NCBI GenBank assembly: GCA_037126765.1
Contig: JBBCBC010000021.1
Coordinates: forward strand, 23,019,434-23,083,433
From: Stenogyne calaminthoides
Lineage: Eukaryota > Streptophyta > Magnoliopsida > Lamiales > Lamiaceae
Reading direction: 5' to 3'
Length of the DNA: 64,000 bases
Made by a program: the position numbers and the translations under genes. The notes beneath the pieces are model-generated. The model was given only the letters and a program-made list of their open reading frames with translations, did not search any database and was not told the origin of the DNA. Shown piece by piece: positions 48,046-58,234 of this stretch (position 1 is its first letter; each line of letters starts with the position of its first letter).

Positions 48046-48795
48046 CTACTCCTTCAGTAGCTTTCCTTTCAGCTAGCTTCTTTTTCACCAATTCATCAAA
48101 ATCAACAGCTTTCATCCTGAGCTTTGTCTTTCTGAAGCCTAAGAATTCAGTCAGGGCAGCTGTCTCAGCATTCCACCACTCTTCTCCTCTGTATGAAGCA
48201 ATGTTCAGCATCTCCGGGAGTGTTTGATTCGAGAATATACATTTGTTGTTCTCGAGCACAAGAACATATCCTCAAGGTCGGGATAGGTATTCACTTTCGA
48301 AGATATCTATCCCAAGATGAACCGTTCCCCCTTGCTTCATCATTCAGTCTCTTCAGCTTCTCCCTTCTTCAATCTTGGGCTTTCAGGAGTGGTAGCCTCA
48401 GATTGTATGAGTTCCAGAGCTGATGGATCAAGAAATGGTTCATTCAGAAGTGCATCCAAGTTCAAGAATTCACGAGGTTCGATCGATCGGCGTCACGAAC
48501 AGATCGTTCTTCGATGGGATCGAGGTCCCTTGAAGATTTCCTGAGATATTTTATCTGAGCTCAGAGAGGTTTCAAGTACCTCGGAAAAACACGCTCCCTC
48601 GGTTTCTTGCTCCTGCACATTTGTCACTACCTGAGCAAGAACCTGAAGTGGAGATTTCAACCCTTGCTGGCCTTTAGGTTGAGATTCTTCAGTTTCACTG
48701 GCCTCCTTCTCAGCAATAGTTTGAAGCCTTCTTCGCTTCTGAGGAGCCAGTGCTTTCTTCTTCAGTTTCTCTCCTTTCTCTCTTTTAATTTCCAT
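47948..48795 (-). pseudogene. Middle part of the extra region, frameshifted
   Basis: Overlapping frames (48795-48493 with K-R-R-R-L-Q and E-A-S-E-T-E-E; 48259-47948 with L-P-E-M-L-N-I-A-S-Y-R-G-E-E-W-W) link the 316-residue N-terminal frame and the coiled-coil frame. The breaks lie at about 48430-48560, 48220-48320 and 47850-47990, exactly where TCGA/CCGA words cluster. The region was probably one continuous frame of roughly 1,000 codons. Confidence 0.55.
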
Positions 48796-49745
48796 CAGGG
48801 CTTTCCCCCTAGCTTGTTTGGCTTCTTCATCGGTTTCCTCGATTGGATTTCGGCGGATTGTCTTGTTTCCCTGACCTGCTCCACCACTGTTGTATCTTCC
48901 TCAGTTTCCTCTTCAGCAGTCTCTTCCTGAGACTCAGAGTTTTTCTCTTTCTTTCCTCTCAACGTCTTCTTCGTTGGTTTGAACATGATTTTTGACTTTG
49001 GAAAGGAAGTGGAATCGGCAAAAATGTCATCCTCTTCTCTGCACGTTTCCAATATAAATGCAATCTTGGTTGCATGTAGAATTTTTCCCTTGATAACTAC
49101 AGAGCCATTCACCTTCTGAATTTGTTTGGCTTGATCACTCACCACTTTGATCAAATAGTGCAACCAATTGAATGCCGTAGTAGGTGAATCTTCAATCGCC
49201 GCCATTAGGCTTAACTTAGGCGTGCTTATCTGTTCGAAACTACCAGATCTACTCATGATGCATTTGCTTACAATATCCAACAATACTCGATATTTAGGCT
49301 TCAAATGCCTCTTATTCAAAGTAACTTCAAACTTTACTGGATGCTCAGTAATTTTATCCAAATACTCTTGTTCCCTACCCATCATGTATACCGTAGGGTC
49401 TTCACCTCTATCACTTAACTCATATATGACATTTAGATTCTTAGGAATAATATAAAATTCCCTAACAAAATCCACATATTTCGAACCATGCTCCAAATGC
49501 GAGACTGTAATCTGAGACTCTATGCAATTCTCATCGTTTAACTGCATATTAGAAACAAACTCAATTACCTCTTTCGCATATTCGGCCTCTGGTTGATTCG
49601 CGACCAGGCATGTAAGCTTTGCCAAACGAATCATATGCAACGCCTCCTCCTCGTGAGTTGCATTGGACGTGCTTTCTAGAGAAATGACATATTCGTACCA
49701 TGGTTTGTTGGAAATGATGAGTTTTTCGTATATAGAGAGTGTCAT
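48795..49745 (-). CDS. N-terminal part of the extra region downstream of pol
   Basis: An intact 316-codon frame starts ATG at 49743-49745 (M-T-L-S-I-Y-E-K). It contains a globular-looking N-terminal two thirds (for example Y-V-D-F-V-R-E-F-Y-I-I-P and N-K-R-H-L-K-P-K-Y-R-V-L), then an acidic and basic tail. The style (growth of conserved blocks such as 'S-K-C-I-M-x-R-S-G-S') resembles the plant transposon-associated proteins often found after pol in copia and gypsy elements. That resemblance is from memory of the family and is not a search result. Its function is unknown. It begins about 0.6 kb after the RNase H remnant, which suggests separate expression. Confidence 0.6.
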   Translation of the reverse strand: MTLSIYEKLIISNKPWYEYVISLESTSNATHEEEALHMIRLAKLTCLVANQPEAEYAKEVIEFVSNMQLNDENCIESQITVSHLEHGSKYVDFVREFYIIPKNLNVIYELSDRGEDPTVYMMGREQEYLDKITEHPVKFEVTLNKRHLKPKYRVLLDIVSKCIMSRSGSFEQISTPKLSLMAAIEDSPTTAFNWLHYLIKVVSDQAKQIQKVNGSVVIKGKILHATKIAFILETCREEDDIFADSTSFPKSKIMFKPTKKTLRGKKEKNSESQEETAEEETEEDTTVVEQVRETRQSAEIQSRKPMKKPNKLGGKP

Positions 49746-50380
49746 TTTTGGTGATTTTGAGTGAAGGGTTTTTTAGATAAGAGATTTCTGGGTAATCGAA
49801 GGTTTTGAAACAGAGGGTTTGTGAAGATGAAGGCTTTTTTTGGAATAGGGCTTGAATGAAATTTTTCAATGGATATAAGATTTTGATATATGGAAAATTG
49901 CGTATATGAAGAAATCGACGGTCAAGATTAAAAACCGACTAAAACGGGTATTTGAAGGACAATTTCGCAAATACTTTGCCGCCAATTTATCCTTATTAGT
50001 GATTAATGAACAGTGTATTTAATTACTGTTCCTGCAGACCATTGACTTTCCTCGTGGATTTCAAAGGTCCTGCCCAATTATTTCTTCAGAAGTTTTGTCA
50101 TTTATTGCCAATGATTACTAAGATTCAGATAGACAATAAATGTGGTGCATGAGTAAATACTTCTTCAGACTAATTTTCTCCATCGATTATTCTTGAAGTT
50201 TTGACCATGATAAAATGTCAAGATAATAATCGAAAAATCGAACTTCGTGATAACTGAGTTTCCCAAGACTCAGTGTTCAGACTCTTAATTTTATCCCGAG
50301 TTTTTCAAGAAAAACCCGAGAAAAACCTTCATGCATCTAGAAAACCTTCAATTTTTTAGATTTGCTTTATTCACCGATCC
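49746..50380 (-). other. Spacer between RNase H and the extra region
   Basis: No gene is evident. It could hold a promoter or splice acceptor for the downstream frame; none is clearly readable. Confidence 0.4.
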
Positions 50381-50900
50381 AACATACCTAATTCAACTGA
50401 TAGTTCCCGAAATCTTGATTCACCAAAGGTTTAGTCAAGATATCGACTCTCTTATATCAAGATGAATTTTCTCCATTCGATGTCTTTCTTCTCAACATGA
50501 TCTCTCGATGAAGTGATGTCCGATATCAACATGCTTACATCCGGTGTGCAATATGATTTTGTGTAATAGCAATTGCACTATTATTATCACAAAATATAGG
50601 TACTTCATTGGCTATAATCTTATAATCCCTCAATTGTTGTCTCGAGCTAAAGAATCATGGCACAACAAATTTTACTGCAGCCCATGTATTCAAATTTCAA
50701 AGAAGTCTTGGTTGCTATCGAGGTTTGTTTTTTTGAAAACCATGATATCGGTTTTTTTACTTCCAAGAAATTGACAAGTTCCCGTGTGGTAGACTTCCTT
50801 TCAATTCTACATCCTCCATAATCGAAGATCTCAATAACCCGCAATTCAAGGTTATCATCACCGGATACCATAATCCTCTATTCACATTGCCTTTAAGATA
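50381..50900 (-). pseudogene. RNase H remnant of the 14.2-kb element
   Basis: Reading on the minus strand, G-C-R-I-E-R-K-S-T, S-W-F-S-K-K-Q-T and C-D-N-N-S-A-I are recognisable RNase H blocks, but in different frames and with stops. The stretch is CG-rich compared with the gag part. Confidence 0.75.
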
Positions 50901-51179
50901 TTTCGAATCTTTTTGCGGCCTCCATGTGACTAAATTTTTAGATTAGCTTTATCTTCGCACATATCCCAACAAAGAAATGTTATATCGTGCCTACTAGTGT
51001 GAGATATAGCAATGATCCAATAATCCTCTATAATCGATTAGTGATTTATTGATTTGCCTTGAGATCGAGATCCATATTGTAGTTAGTATTCATGGGAATT
51101 CTAACCGCATTGCAATTTCAGACTCCATACTTTGCAATCATATCTCTCCGTGTATTTTTGTTTGATTGATGAATATTCC

Positions 51180-51993
51180 TTCCTTAGTTTGTTTCACCAA
51201 GTCTAAGAAAGAAATTCATCTCCCCATCATTGACATCTCAAACTTTCCTTTCATCGAGTAGAAAACTTTTCACACAACCGATGATTTGGAGATCCAAATA
51301 TGATGTCATCCACATAGATCCTAACTAGTAAAATATCCTTTCCATCTTCTATCCCCGAACAAAGTCCTATCAACAATTCCTTTGATAAAACCATGGTCAA
51401 GAAGAAACCGAGAAAGGGTATCATACCATGCTCGGTGCTTGCTTAAGACCATACAAGGCTTTCCCGAGCACAGAACTTGGTCATTCTCGACAAAATCCTC
51501 GAGGTTGTTCCACATATACTTCCTCCTTAAGCACACCATTCGGAATGCACTTTTCACATCCATCCGATGGACTCGAATTTCATGTGGGCAAGATATGCAA
51601 GAAACAATCGATGGCTTCTAGTCTTGCAACAGTTGCAAAGGTTTCATCATAATCCAAGCCTTCTTCTTGGGAATAACCTTGTGCAACTAGCCTTGCCTTG
51701 TTTCTCACAATGTTGTTATTTTCATCTTTCTTATTCTTAAACACCCACTTAGTTCCAATCACATTGTGCCTTTTAGGTCTGTCCACTAGCTCCCAAACTT
51801 CATTCCTTGTGAACTGATTCAATTCTTCTTGCATAGAAACAATCCAGAACGAGTCTTGTAGAGCTTCTTCAATCTCAGTAGGTTCATTTTCTGATAGAAA
51901 ACAGCAGAATAAAACATTTTCACCATGGAACCATCTTGTCTTTACTCCTTCTGATAGATCACATACAATCTGACTTGTAGGATGGCTATCCAA
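51180..51993 (-). pseudogene. Reverse transcriptase remnant of the 14.2-kb element
   Basis: The first frame (51993-51580) contains M-Q-E-E-L-N-Q-F, K-W-V-F-K-N-K and K-A-R-L-V-A-Q-G-Y-S-Q-E-E-G. A shift near 51580 leads to a second frame with M-D-V-K-S-A-F. The catalytic Y-V-D-D is intact at 51305-51316 but in another frame. Multiple small indels make it non-functional as written, and they coincide with TCGA/CCGA-rich wording. Confidence 0.85.
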
Positions 51994-52399
51994 CCATTTT
52001 CTCCTGGATGTTCCCCCTTCAGTAGTGTCCTCAACATCATAAATGTTAGGTTCAAGCAGTTCATAAAATTCAGGGAATAACAGAAAAGGAGAAAGGGAAT
52101 CATCTTCCTCAGGGGATATTCTATTCAGAACATTGTTAGAGACATTTGTTCCCCCTTGGTTGATAGATTCAGAGTTTGCCTCAGCTGTGACCTCATCTTA
52201 ATCGGCATTACATACCTGAGTCCTCGAATCGGTGTATGTTCGGATTGGTCACCAAAGGTGTGTTGGCTTTCCTTCAAAGGGAGAGTTTCCATCCCGAGTC
52301 TCACCATCCTCGAGTTTTTTCATCCCGAACTTTTTGTCTCGAGTCCGATTCACTCCATTCATAGAAAGTGACCGACTTTTTTTTTTTTCGTGTTCGTGA

Positions 52400-53459
52400 G
52401 GATTTCTTTTTCAAAGCTAAGTCCGGGTGATTCTCTTGGTCGGTTCTCCCGAAATCATGTTCCCTGCTTCTTCCGAACACAAGTAGATTTATAAAAAAAC
52501 AACATGAGGTGTTTCTTCCACAATAAGAGTCCCACAGCTTGTAAACTCGAAGGCTTTATCGACTTCGAATATCCTAAGAATATCCCTTCATCGCCTTTGC
52601 TATCAAAAGTTTTCAACCGATCTTTACCATTATTGTGTATGAAACACTTGTAACCAAACACACGAAAAGAAAGAAACAAGAGGCCTCCTTTCATTCCACA
52701 AATTTCATAAGGAGTTTTTCCTTGATTCTTGGTCAAGATGGATCTGTTTCCGAGAGTAGCATGCAAAGGTTGATAAATTCAAAATTTCAAAAATCTCTTA
52801 GGAATATCGACTTCAAAGAATCATTGTTCTTTAGCCTTCCTCCGAGTCCTATTTCTTCTTTCAAAGAACACCATTCTCATTGGGGGTCCTTGCGGTGATG
52901 TTTCATGGGTTATTCCATTTGTTTGCACAAAAATCATATATGATATGATTGATAAACTCGCCCTTTATCCGATCCGATCTTGACCACACTCGATTCTTTT
53001 CAAGATCGAGCCTTTTTAGTATTTCTACGCATGAATTCGAGTCTCCTTCTTACTAAGTAAGAATATGACCCATGTGTATCTAGAGTAGTCATCAACTACC
53101 ACAAGTGTGTATTTCCTGCCATTAGTGCTCACAGGTGTTACTGGACCAAAGAGATCCATATGTAACAAATTGTAGTATTCTATCGAAGAAACATCTACTT
53201 TGCTTTTGAAAGATGCTCGATTTGATTTGTTTTCCTTTTCGACAAGCATCACATACATGATCTTTATGAACACTTCATTGGGTAACCCCTCATAAGTGCT
53301 AATCTTGCAAGTTTGTTCAGGGGTTTTGAAGTTTAAGTGATTCATTTTTTTGTCTTTACAACCAACTGTATCGAAGGAACTTTTTTCCAACCAAACATGT
53401 ATCTTTAGGAGATAATTTCCAATCAAAGAAGATACACATTTCTTTTCTAGTACCAACAA
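52400..53459 (-). pseudogene. Integrase remnant of the 14.2-kb element
   Basis: The first catalytic Asp is present in H-M-D-L-F-G-P (about 53150-53170), followed by V-D-D-Y-S-R-Y-T-W. The second Asp region (G-S-D-K-G, near 52970) and the N-G-V segment before the third acidic residue (near 52870) are frameshifted. The C-terminal part keeps P-Y-E-I-C, Y-K-C-F-I-H-N-N-G-K and G-I-F-L-G-Y-S (52766-52455). Confidence 0.83.
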
Positions 53460-53484
53460 GAAAATTTTCGTGAAGTATTATCTT

Positions 53485-53830
53485 TCACATAACATAAGTT
53501 CTTTGAGAACTCAACACCAATCCTTTGTCACGTAATTGACCGATAGAAAGGAAGTTATGCTTTAAACCAGACACATATGAAACACCATGGATATGAACAG
53601 AATCAACTTCAAGAGTTCCATATCCTTCAGTTTGTCCTTTGGAGTTGTCTCCAAATGTGATCTGAGGGCCTTTTTGCTCATCATAGTCAGTGAGTAGTTG
53701 CTTATATCCTATCATATGTCTTGAACATCCACTGTCCAGATATCATACAGCAGGTGCCAATTCATTTCCACTCATCAGTGCTATGTTGTATTCATTCAGC
53801 TCAGTTCCCTTTTCCTTTACCTGAGAAACA
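53485..53830 (-). pseudogene. Protease remnant of the 14.2-kb element
   Basis: The retropepsin start Y-L-D-S-G-C-S-R-H-M is intact, with the catalytic Asp at 53734-53736. The preceding codon, usually Trp, is a TGA stop (53743-53745). The frame continues through F-G-D-N-S-K-G and N-F-L-S-I-G-Q-L to about 53485. Confidence 0.83.
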
Positions 53831-53832
53831 TA

Positions 53833-54456
53833 TCAGTTTTTAGGTACCCATTTGGTGTAGGGTCCTACCAGGTTAGTCGTACCTTTTGGAACCCAAATCT
53901 GCCTGATAACTCTAATTACTTTAGAGTGACTGATTTGTCTCCCATAAACATCTACATACACATTCACTACCCTAGGTGCCTTGGCAGTACCTTGTGTATG
54001 AGTGCTAACCTTAGCATGAACATGAGCCTTAGAGTTCTTCTTGGGTTCAGGCTTTTTGTTCAAGTGCCTTAGCTTTGGTGCAGCTGGTCTCTGTCTCTGC
54101 TGACTTGGGTTCAGGAAACTTTTACCCTTAGACAAGTGGGGTTTAGGTTGCCTGTACTGAAATTGGGGTCTTTCAGTAATCTGAAGACTTGGTCTTTTTA
54201 GTTGAGAATATCTCTGCTGAGTGTTTCTCTTCTGAAAATTCCTTTGATGGTTCAGTGCAGATCTCTTCAGGTTGGTATTCTTAGCCTGAGGCTTTGAAGT
54301 ACTGGCCTGAAAATTTCCTACTGAGTGTTCAGGTTTTCTAGCCTTTTCCTGAGGTTTGGGCTTTCTTCCCTGAATCTTCAGTTTTTCTGAAACCATAGGT
54401 CTTTTACCCTTGTCTAAAACTCTGGGTTGTTCATCAGTAAGAAGATTAGATGCCAC
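53833..54456 (-). pseudogene. Gag-protease spacer, basic region
   Basis: The open frame is rich in Lys, Arg, Gln and Pro, with repeated R-P-x-L/F-Q-x words. It ends with W-V-P-K-G-T-x-N-L-V-G-P and W-V-P-K, a segment commonly seen between gag and protease in Sirevirus-type copia elements. The TAG/TAA following it separates it from the protease. It probably binds nucleic acid. Confidence 0.7.
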
Positions 54457-54531
54457 TGGTTTAACAAAGACAGTCTTGGTGCTACTAGAAGCGGCATTTA
54501 GAAGACCTTGTGAGGTTCCCCCTGGAATGTA

Positions 54532-56240
54532 TCACAATACAGCTTTTATAGTTGCAGGTCTTTGATAACTCTGAATTTCATCTATTACTTTAGATGTAGA
54601 ATTCAATAGAGCTAACTTTCTCTGCGCACTATCCTCACATTTCATTAGAGTTTCATGCTTCTCAAAGAGGTCATTGTACTCAGTTCTATTAAGCTGAATC
54701 TCTTTAGTGGATTTCTCTAATTTTCCATTCAGGGTCTCTATCACCTTCTCTTTTTCTGAGAGTTGTACTTTCAGAACATCTAGTTCATCAGTAGTTCCAA
54801 TCAATTGAGAAGTGATCTCAGCATTTTTAGAGTCTTTCCACTTCAGATTCTCAGCAGTCAGTTCCTTGTTCTGCTCTTGAGTTTCAATGAGCAGTTCTTG
54901 TAACACAGAATAGTCCTTCATAAGATTCTCAAACGAATCCATCAGGTCAAAGTTACTGTTTACAGTTGAACTTGAGAACTCATGTGCTTGTGTAGGAGCA
55001 ACAACAGAGATAGAAGAATTTACCTCCTCCACAGTCATAAGACAGACATCATCACTGTCACTGTCTGAGAAAATCTCATCTGAGGAACTGGAACCTTCTT
55101 CAGAATGTTCTTCCTCTTCTGCAATCATAGCTTTCTTGCTGGAGATCTTTCTGTCTCTCTTAGCTTGTCTCTCCTTTCTTTCTTTAGCACTCAGCTCAGG
55201 ACAATCATATTGAAACTGACCTTTCTTCTGACAGTTGTAGCATCTGTTGGTATCATCATCCTGATCACTTTCCTCCTTGGTCTTGGAGTCCTTCTTCTTG
55301 GATGAGGATCCTTCAGCTTTGTGGTCCTTCCTTTTCTCAATGTATCTGTCCTCAGCTTCTGAGTTTCTCTTGTACCTGTGATTCCTGTAGTATTTCTTAT
55401 ATTTTCCATATCTGCTATTGAGTCTTTCAAACCTCCTTTTTCCATCAGTACTAGCTTATCCTCTTGCTCATCCTGATTTCTGGCAAGTGAGTTTTCAGAC
55501 TCTCTAGCTTTACAGGGTTTCTTTTTGGCTTTAAAAGCCACATTCTTGCTAGATGAAGAATCATCTTTGCTCTCAGATTTCTTAGTTTTCTTGTCAATCA
55601 CAAACTCATAAGCTTTCAGTTCAGAGAAAACTTGTTGGTATGGCATGGAATCAATATTTTTGGTGTTTTCAATCACCACAGCATGTATATCGCATTTCTT
55701 AGACAATCCTCTAAGAATTTTCAGTGCCACTTCTCTCTGTGGGTATCTTTTCCCAAGAGCACTCAGATCATTCATGATGCTAGTGAATCTGACCTCAAGT
55801 TTGTCAATGGACTCACCATCTTCCATTTCAAAGCCATCAAACTTTCCAATAGCAACAGAAAGTTTGTTTTCCTTAATATGATATGTGCCTTGACACATAA
55901 CAACAAGTGTATCGCATATTTCTTTTGCAGTTTCACAGTGAGAAATCATTCCCATAACACCATCATCAATAGTGATATACAAAGTATCTTTAGCAATGTA
56001 GTCCAGATTGACTAACTTTCTCTCATCAGGAGTCAGTTGGTCATCAGGTTTAGGAAATTCATCCCTGGGATCATTTCTCTCAGTATCAGTGATTCTGGGA
56101 TTTACAACAGTAAATTTGAATGGTCCTTCAGAAACCACTCTCCACATTCTTTCATGTTTTGAATACAGATGAGCCTGCATTCTCAGTCTCCATAGGTCAT
56201 AGCTCTCAATAGATAACATAGGAAGTTTTTTAGAAGGCAT
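54532..56240 (-). pseudogene. Gag of the 14.2-kb element (frameshifted)
   Basis: The start is ATG at 56238-56240 (M-P-S-K-K-L-P-M-L), about 110 bp after the primer site. The N-terminal 250 residues carry the copia gag pattern (Y-D-L-W-R-L-R-M, A-K-E-I-C-D-T-L, L-S-A-L-G-K-R-Y, K-I-L-R-G-L). One frameshift at about 55440 is followed by the zinc knuckle C-x2-C-x4-Q-x4-C (55201-55242), in which the zinc-binding His is Gln (55216-55218). After it comes an acidic Ser/Asp/Glu stretch and a long Glu/Lys/Leu-rich coiled-coil (about 54560-54960). This extended C-terminus is characteristic of Sirevirus gag. Confidence 0.85.
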
Positions 56241-56349
56241 GATGACTGAGCCTTGTAAGATATCAGCAAACAGATCTATTCAGTAGACCACCAAAGTCTT
56301 TCAGCAAATAGACTATGGCTACCAAAGCAAGTGGTCAAAATGAACCACT

Positions 56350-56361
56350 GCTCTGATACCA
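56350..56361 (-). promoter_or_regulatory. Primer-binding site of the 14.2-kb element
   Basis: In minus orientation TGGTATCAGAGC lies two bases after the 5' LTR end. It is an initiator Met-tRNA type site with a perfect match to the usual plant copia motif. Confidence 0.9.
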
Positions 56362-56363
56362 CT

Positions 56364-58229
56364 TGTTGGTCCCGGTGCTAACGTGTCTCACAAGTGTATG
56401 GGGGGGGGAATACACGTGTTCAGTGATTTTTAAAACTTTTCTTTCACTGAGGTCAGATGGGTCAGGTTATCCTGATAATTTTGCCCTGAGAAGCACAGAT
56501 TGCCCTAAGTCAAAGTCTACTGAGACAATGATCCTGAGCTGCTTTCAGAAGCTTCAGATTAGCCCAACTAATCCTGAATTTATCAGAGATCCTGAGGAGC
56601 TTGGATCAGATAATTATCTTACTGAACACTCAGTAGAGTTAGTTCAGTTTGGTAACTATCTGTTCTAGTTACTCAAGTGTGCGGAATGGTTGGCCCTAAG
56701 TTTATACTCGTTTTAGCTTTGCTGAAATATCTTCTTCCTTTAATAAAACAGTGATTAAGGTTGTGATCAATTTGATGCAAGTTCAGTGGATTGGTTCCAA
56801 TTGAATATCAGTGAAATATGCTTTCAGTGAAAAACATGCAACAGATAATAATGCAGTACAAAAAGCAAAACAACACAGCAATTATAGTGGTTCAGAGACT
56901 CAAGCTCCTACATCCACTCTCTATGATCTTCAGAGAAATTCCTTAACCACTTTCTAAAGCTTTCAGGCTAACTCACTGTAGCTTACTCACTTTTCTACCT
57001 TGAGTTTTCTGGCTGACTCACTGCAGCTTACTAACTCAAACACATACAAGTGTTCAGACTACCACAAGTAGCTTACTAACTTCTTCTCTAGAGTTTTCTG
57101 TCTAACTCACTGTAGCTTAATCACTCTTTACAACTCTAACTCACCAACAAAACACACACAAACTACCTTAACAAAGGATTTGGGTTTTGGGTTGGTTTCC
57201 AACTAGGGTGAGATATCCTTTACAATAAGAACTAATGCAAAGGCTAGGATATCTCTTCTAATGCTTTGGATATATCTATCAATCTAGGCTTAGAATAGTG
57301 AGCTCTCTCCAATGTGAAACACTTGGGAAATTCTAGGTTTTTCGAGTGCTTCAATTTGCAATAATACGAATGAGCTCTTGAGTTGCTTTGAAATTTCCCG
57401 TAACCTCTCAATGTAAAGGGTCACTGGTATTTATAGGCAACTTCACCAAGGTCACTCTTTGAAAACTATCCGTTGGAAGAGATAGCTTTATGAGTTTCCC
57501 CTTCTGGTGTTTGATGAACGGCTATTTTTAGGGTTTGAACACTCCCTTGCATGTTTTAGGAAATATGCAGTCATGTAGTCAATCACCAATTTTTGCAGTC
57601 TGGAACTTAGTACTACTGACATAATTCAGGGTCCTGTCGCTTTCAGTGTCAGTGAAGTACAGTGTTGTCTTCCTCTTATTGGTTCTTGTCTTCAGTGAAT
57701 GTAGACAAACAAAACGGCTCTTTTTTGGTCAATCTCTCTGAATGAGACAACCTTTAACAACACTTAGACTTAGTTTCTTTTGTTCTGCACTAGAATGTTT
57801 TGGGCAATATCTATTTTTCTGAACATGTGCGTTTTTCTCAGTTTTGTAGTCTTCATATAGATATTATTCAGTGCCTCTGAACATTCAGGTTATACTGAGT
57901 ATTCAGTATCTTACTGAGTCTTCAGTGTCTTACTGAGTCTTCAGTGTCTTCAGCAACTTACTGAGTCTTCAGTGTCTTCAGCAACTTACTGAGTCTTCAT
58001 TGTCTTCAGCAACTTACTGAGTCTTCAGTGTCTTCAGTTACTTACTGAGTCTTCAGTGTCTTCAGGATCTAACCTGATCTATATCTGCTAACTATACATT
58101 GTGTAGATATCTTCCTAAACCAATCTATGCTGAAACCTGACTCAGACTATCAAGATTATTTTGAACATGTCATACTCAGGGATTTTTGGGATCTAATCAA
58201 AACTTCTTTATTAAATTCATCTCCCAACA
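56364..58229 (-). repeat. 5' LTR of the 14.2-kb element
   Basis: It begins (plus) TGTTGGTCCCGG and ends CTCCCAACA. The TATA box (CCTATAAATACC) is the reverse of 57426-57437. Near the LTR start in minus orientation (plus 57900-58070) it carries about six imperfect copies of a 28-bp unit built on CTGAGTCTTCAGTGTCTTCAG. Confidence 0.93.
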
Positions 58230-58234
58230 TTATC

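Larger units (their letters stand above)
44028..58229 (-). mobile_element. Sirevirus-like Ty1/copia element with extra region downstream of pol (14.2 kb)
   Basis: LTRs of 1,837 and 1,866 bp and a perfect TTATC duplication define the element. In minus orientation the order is 5' LTR, primer site, gag with a long coiled-coil C-terminus, Lys/Arg-rich spacer, protease, integrase, reverse transcriptase, RNase H, about 3.2 kb of additional coding sequence, purine tract and 3' LTR. Extra coding sequence after pol and an extended gag are known features of Sireviruses; assignment to that lineage is inference from architecture and motif style. The pol region has many frameshifts, concentrated in CG-rich patches, whereas gag and the extra region are mostly open. 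Confidence 0.92.

Noticed and set aside
49168..49455. Plus-strand frames within 46579-49745
   Set aside because: They are shadows of the longer minus-strand frames of the extra region.
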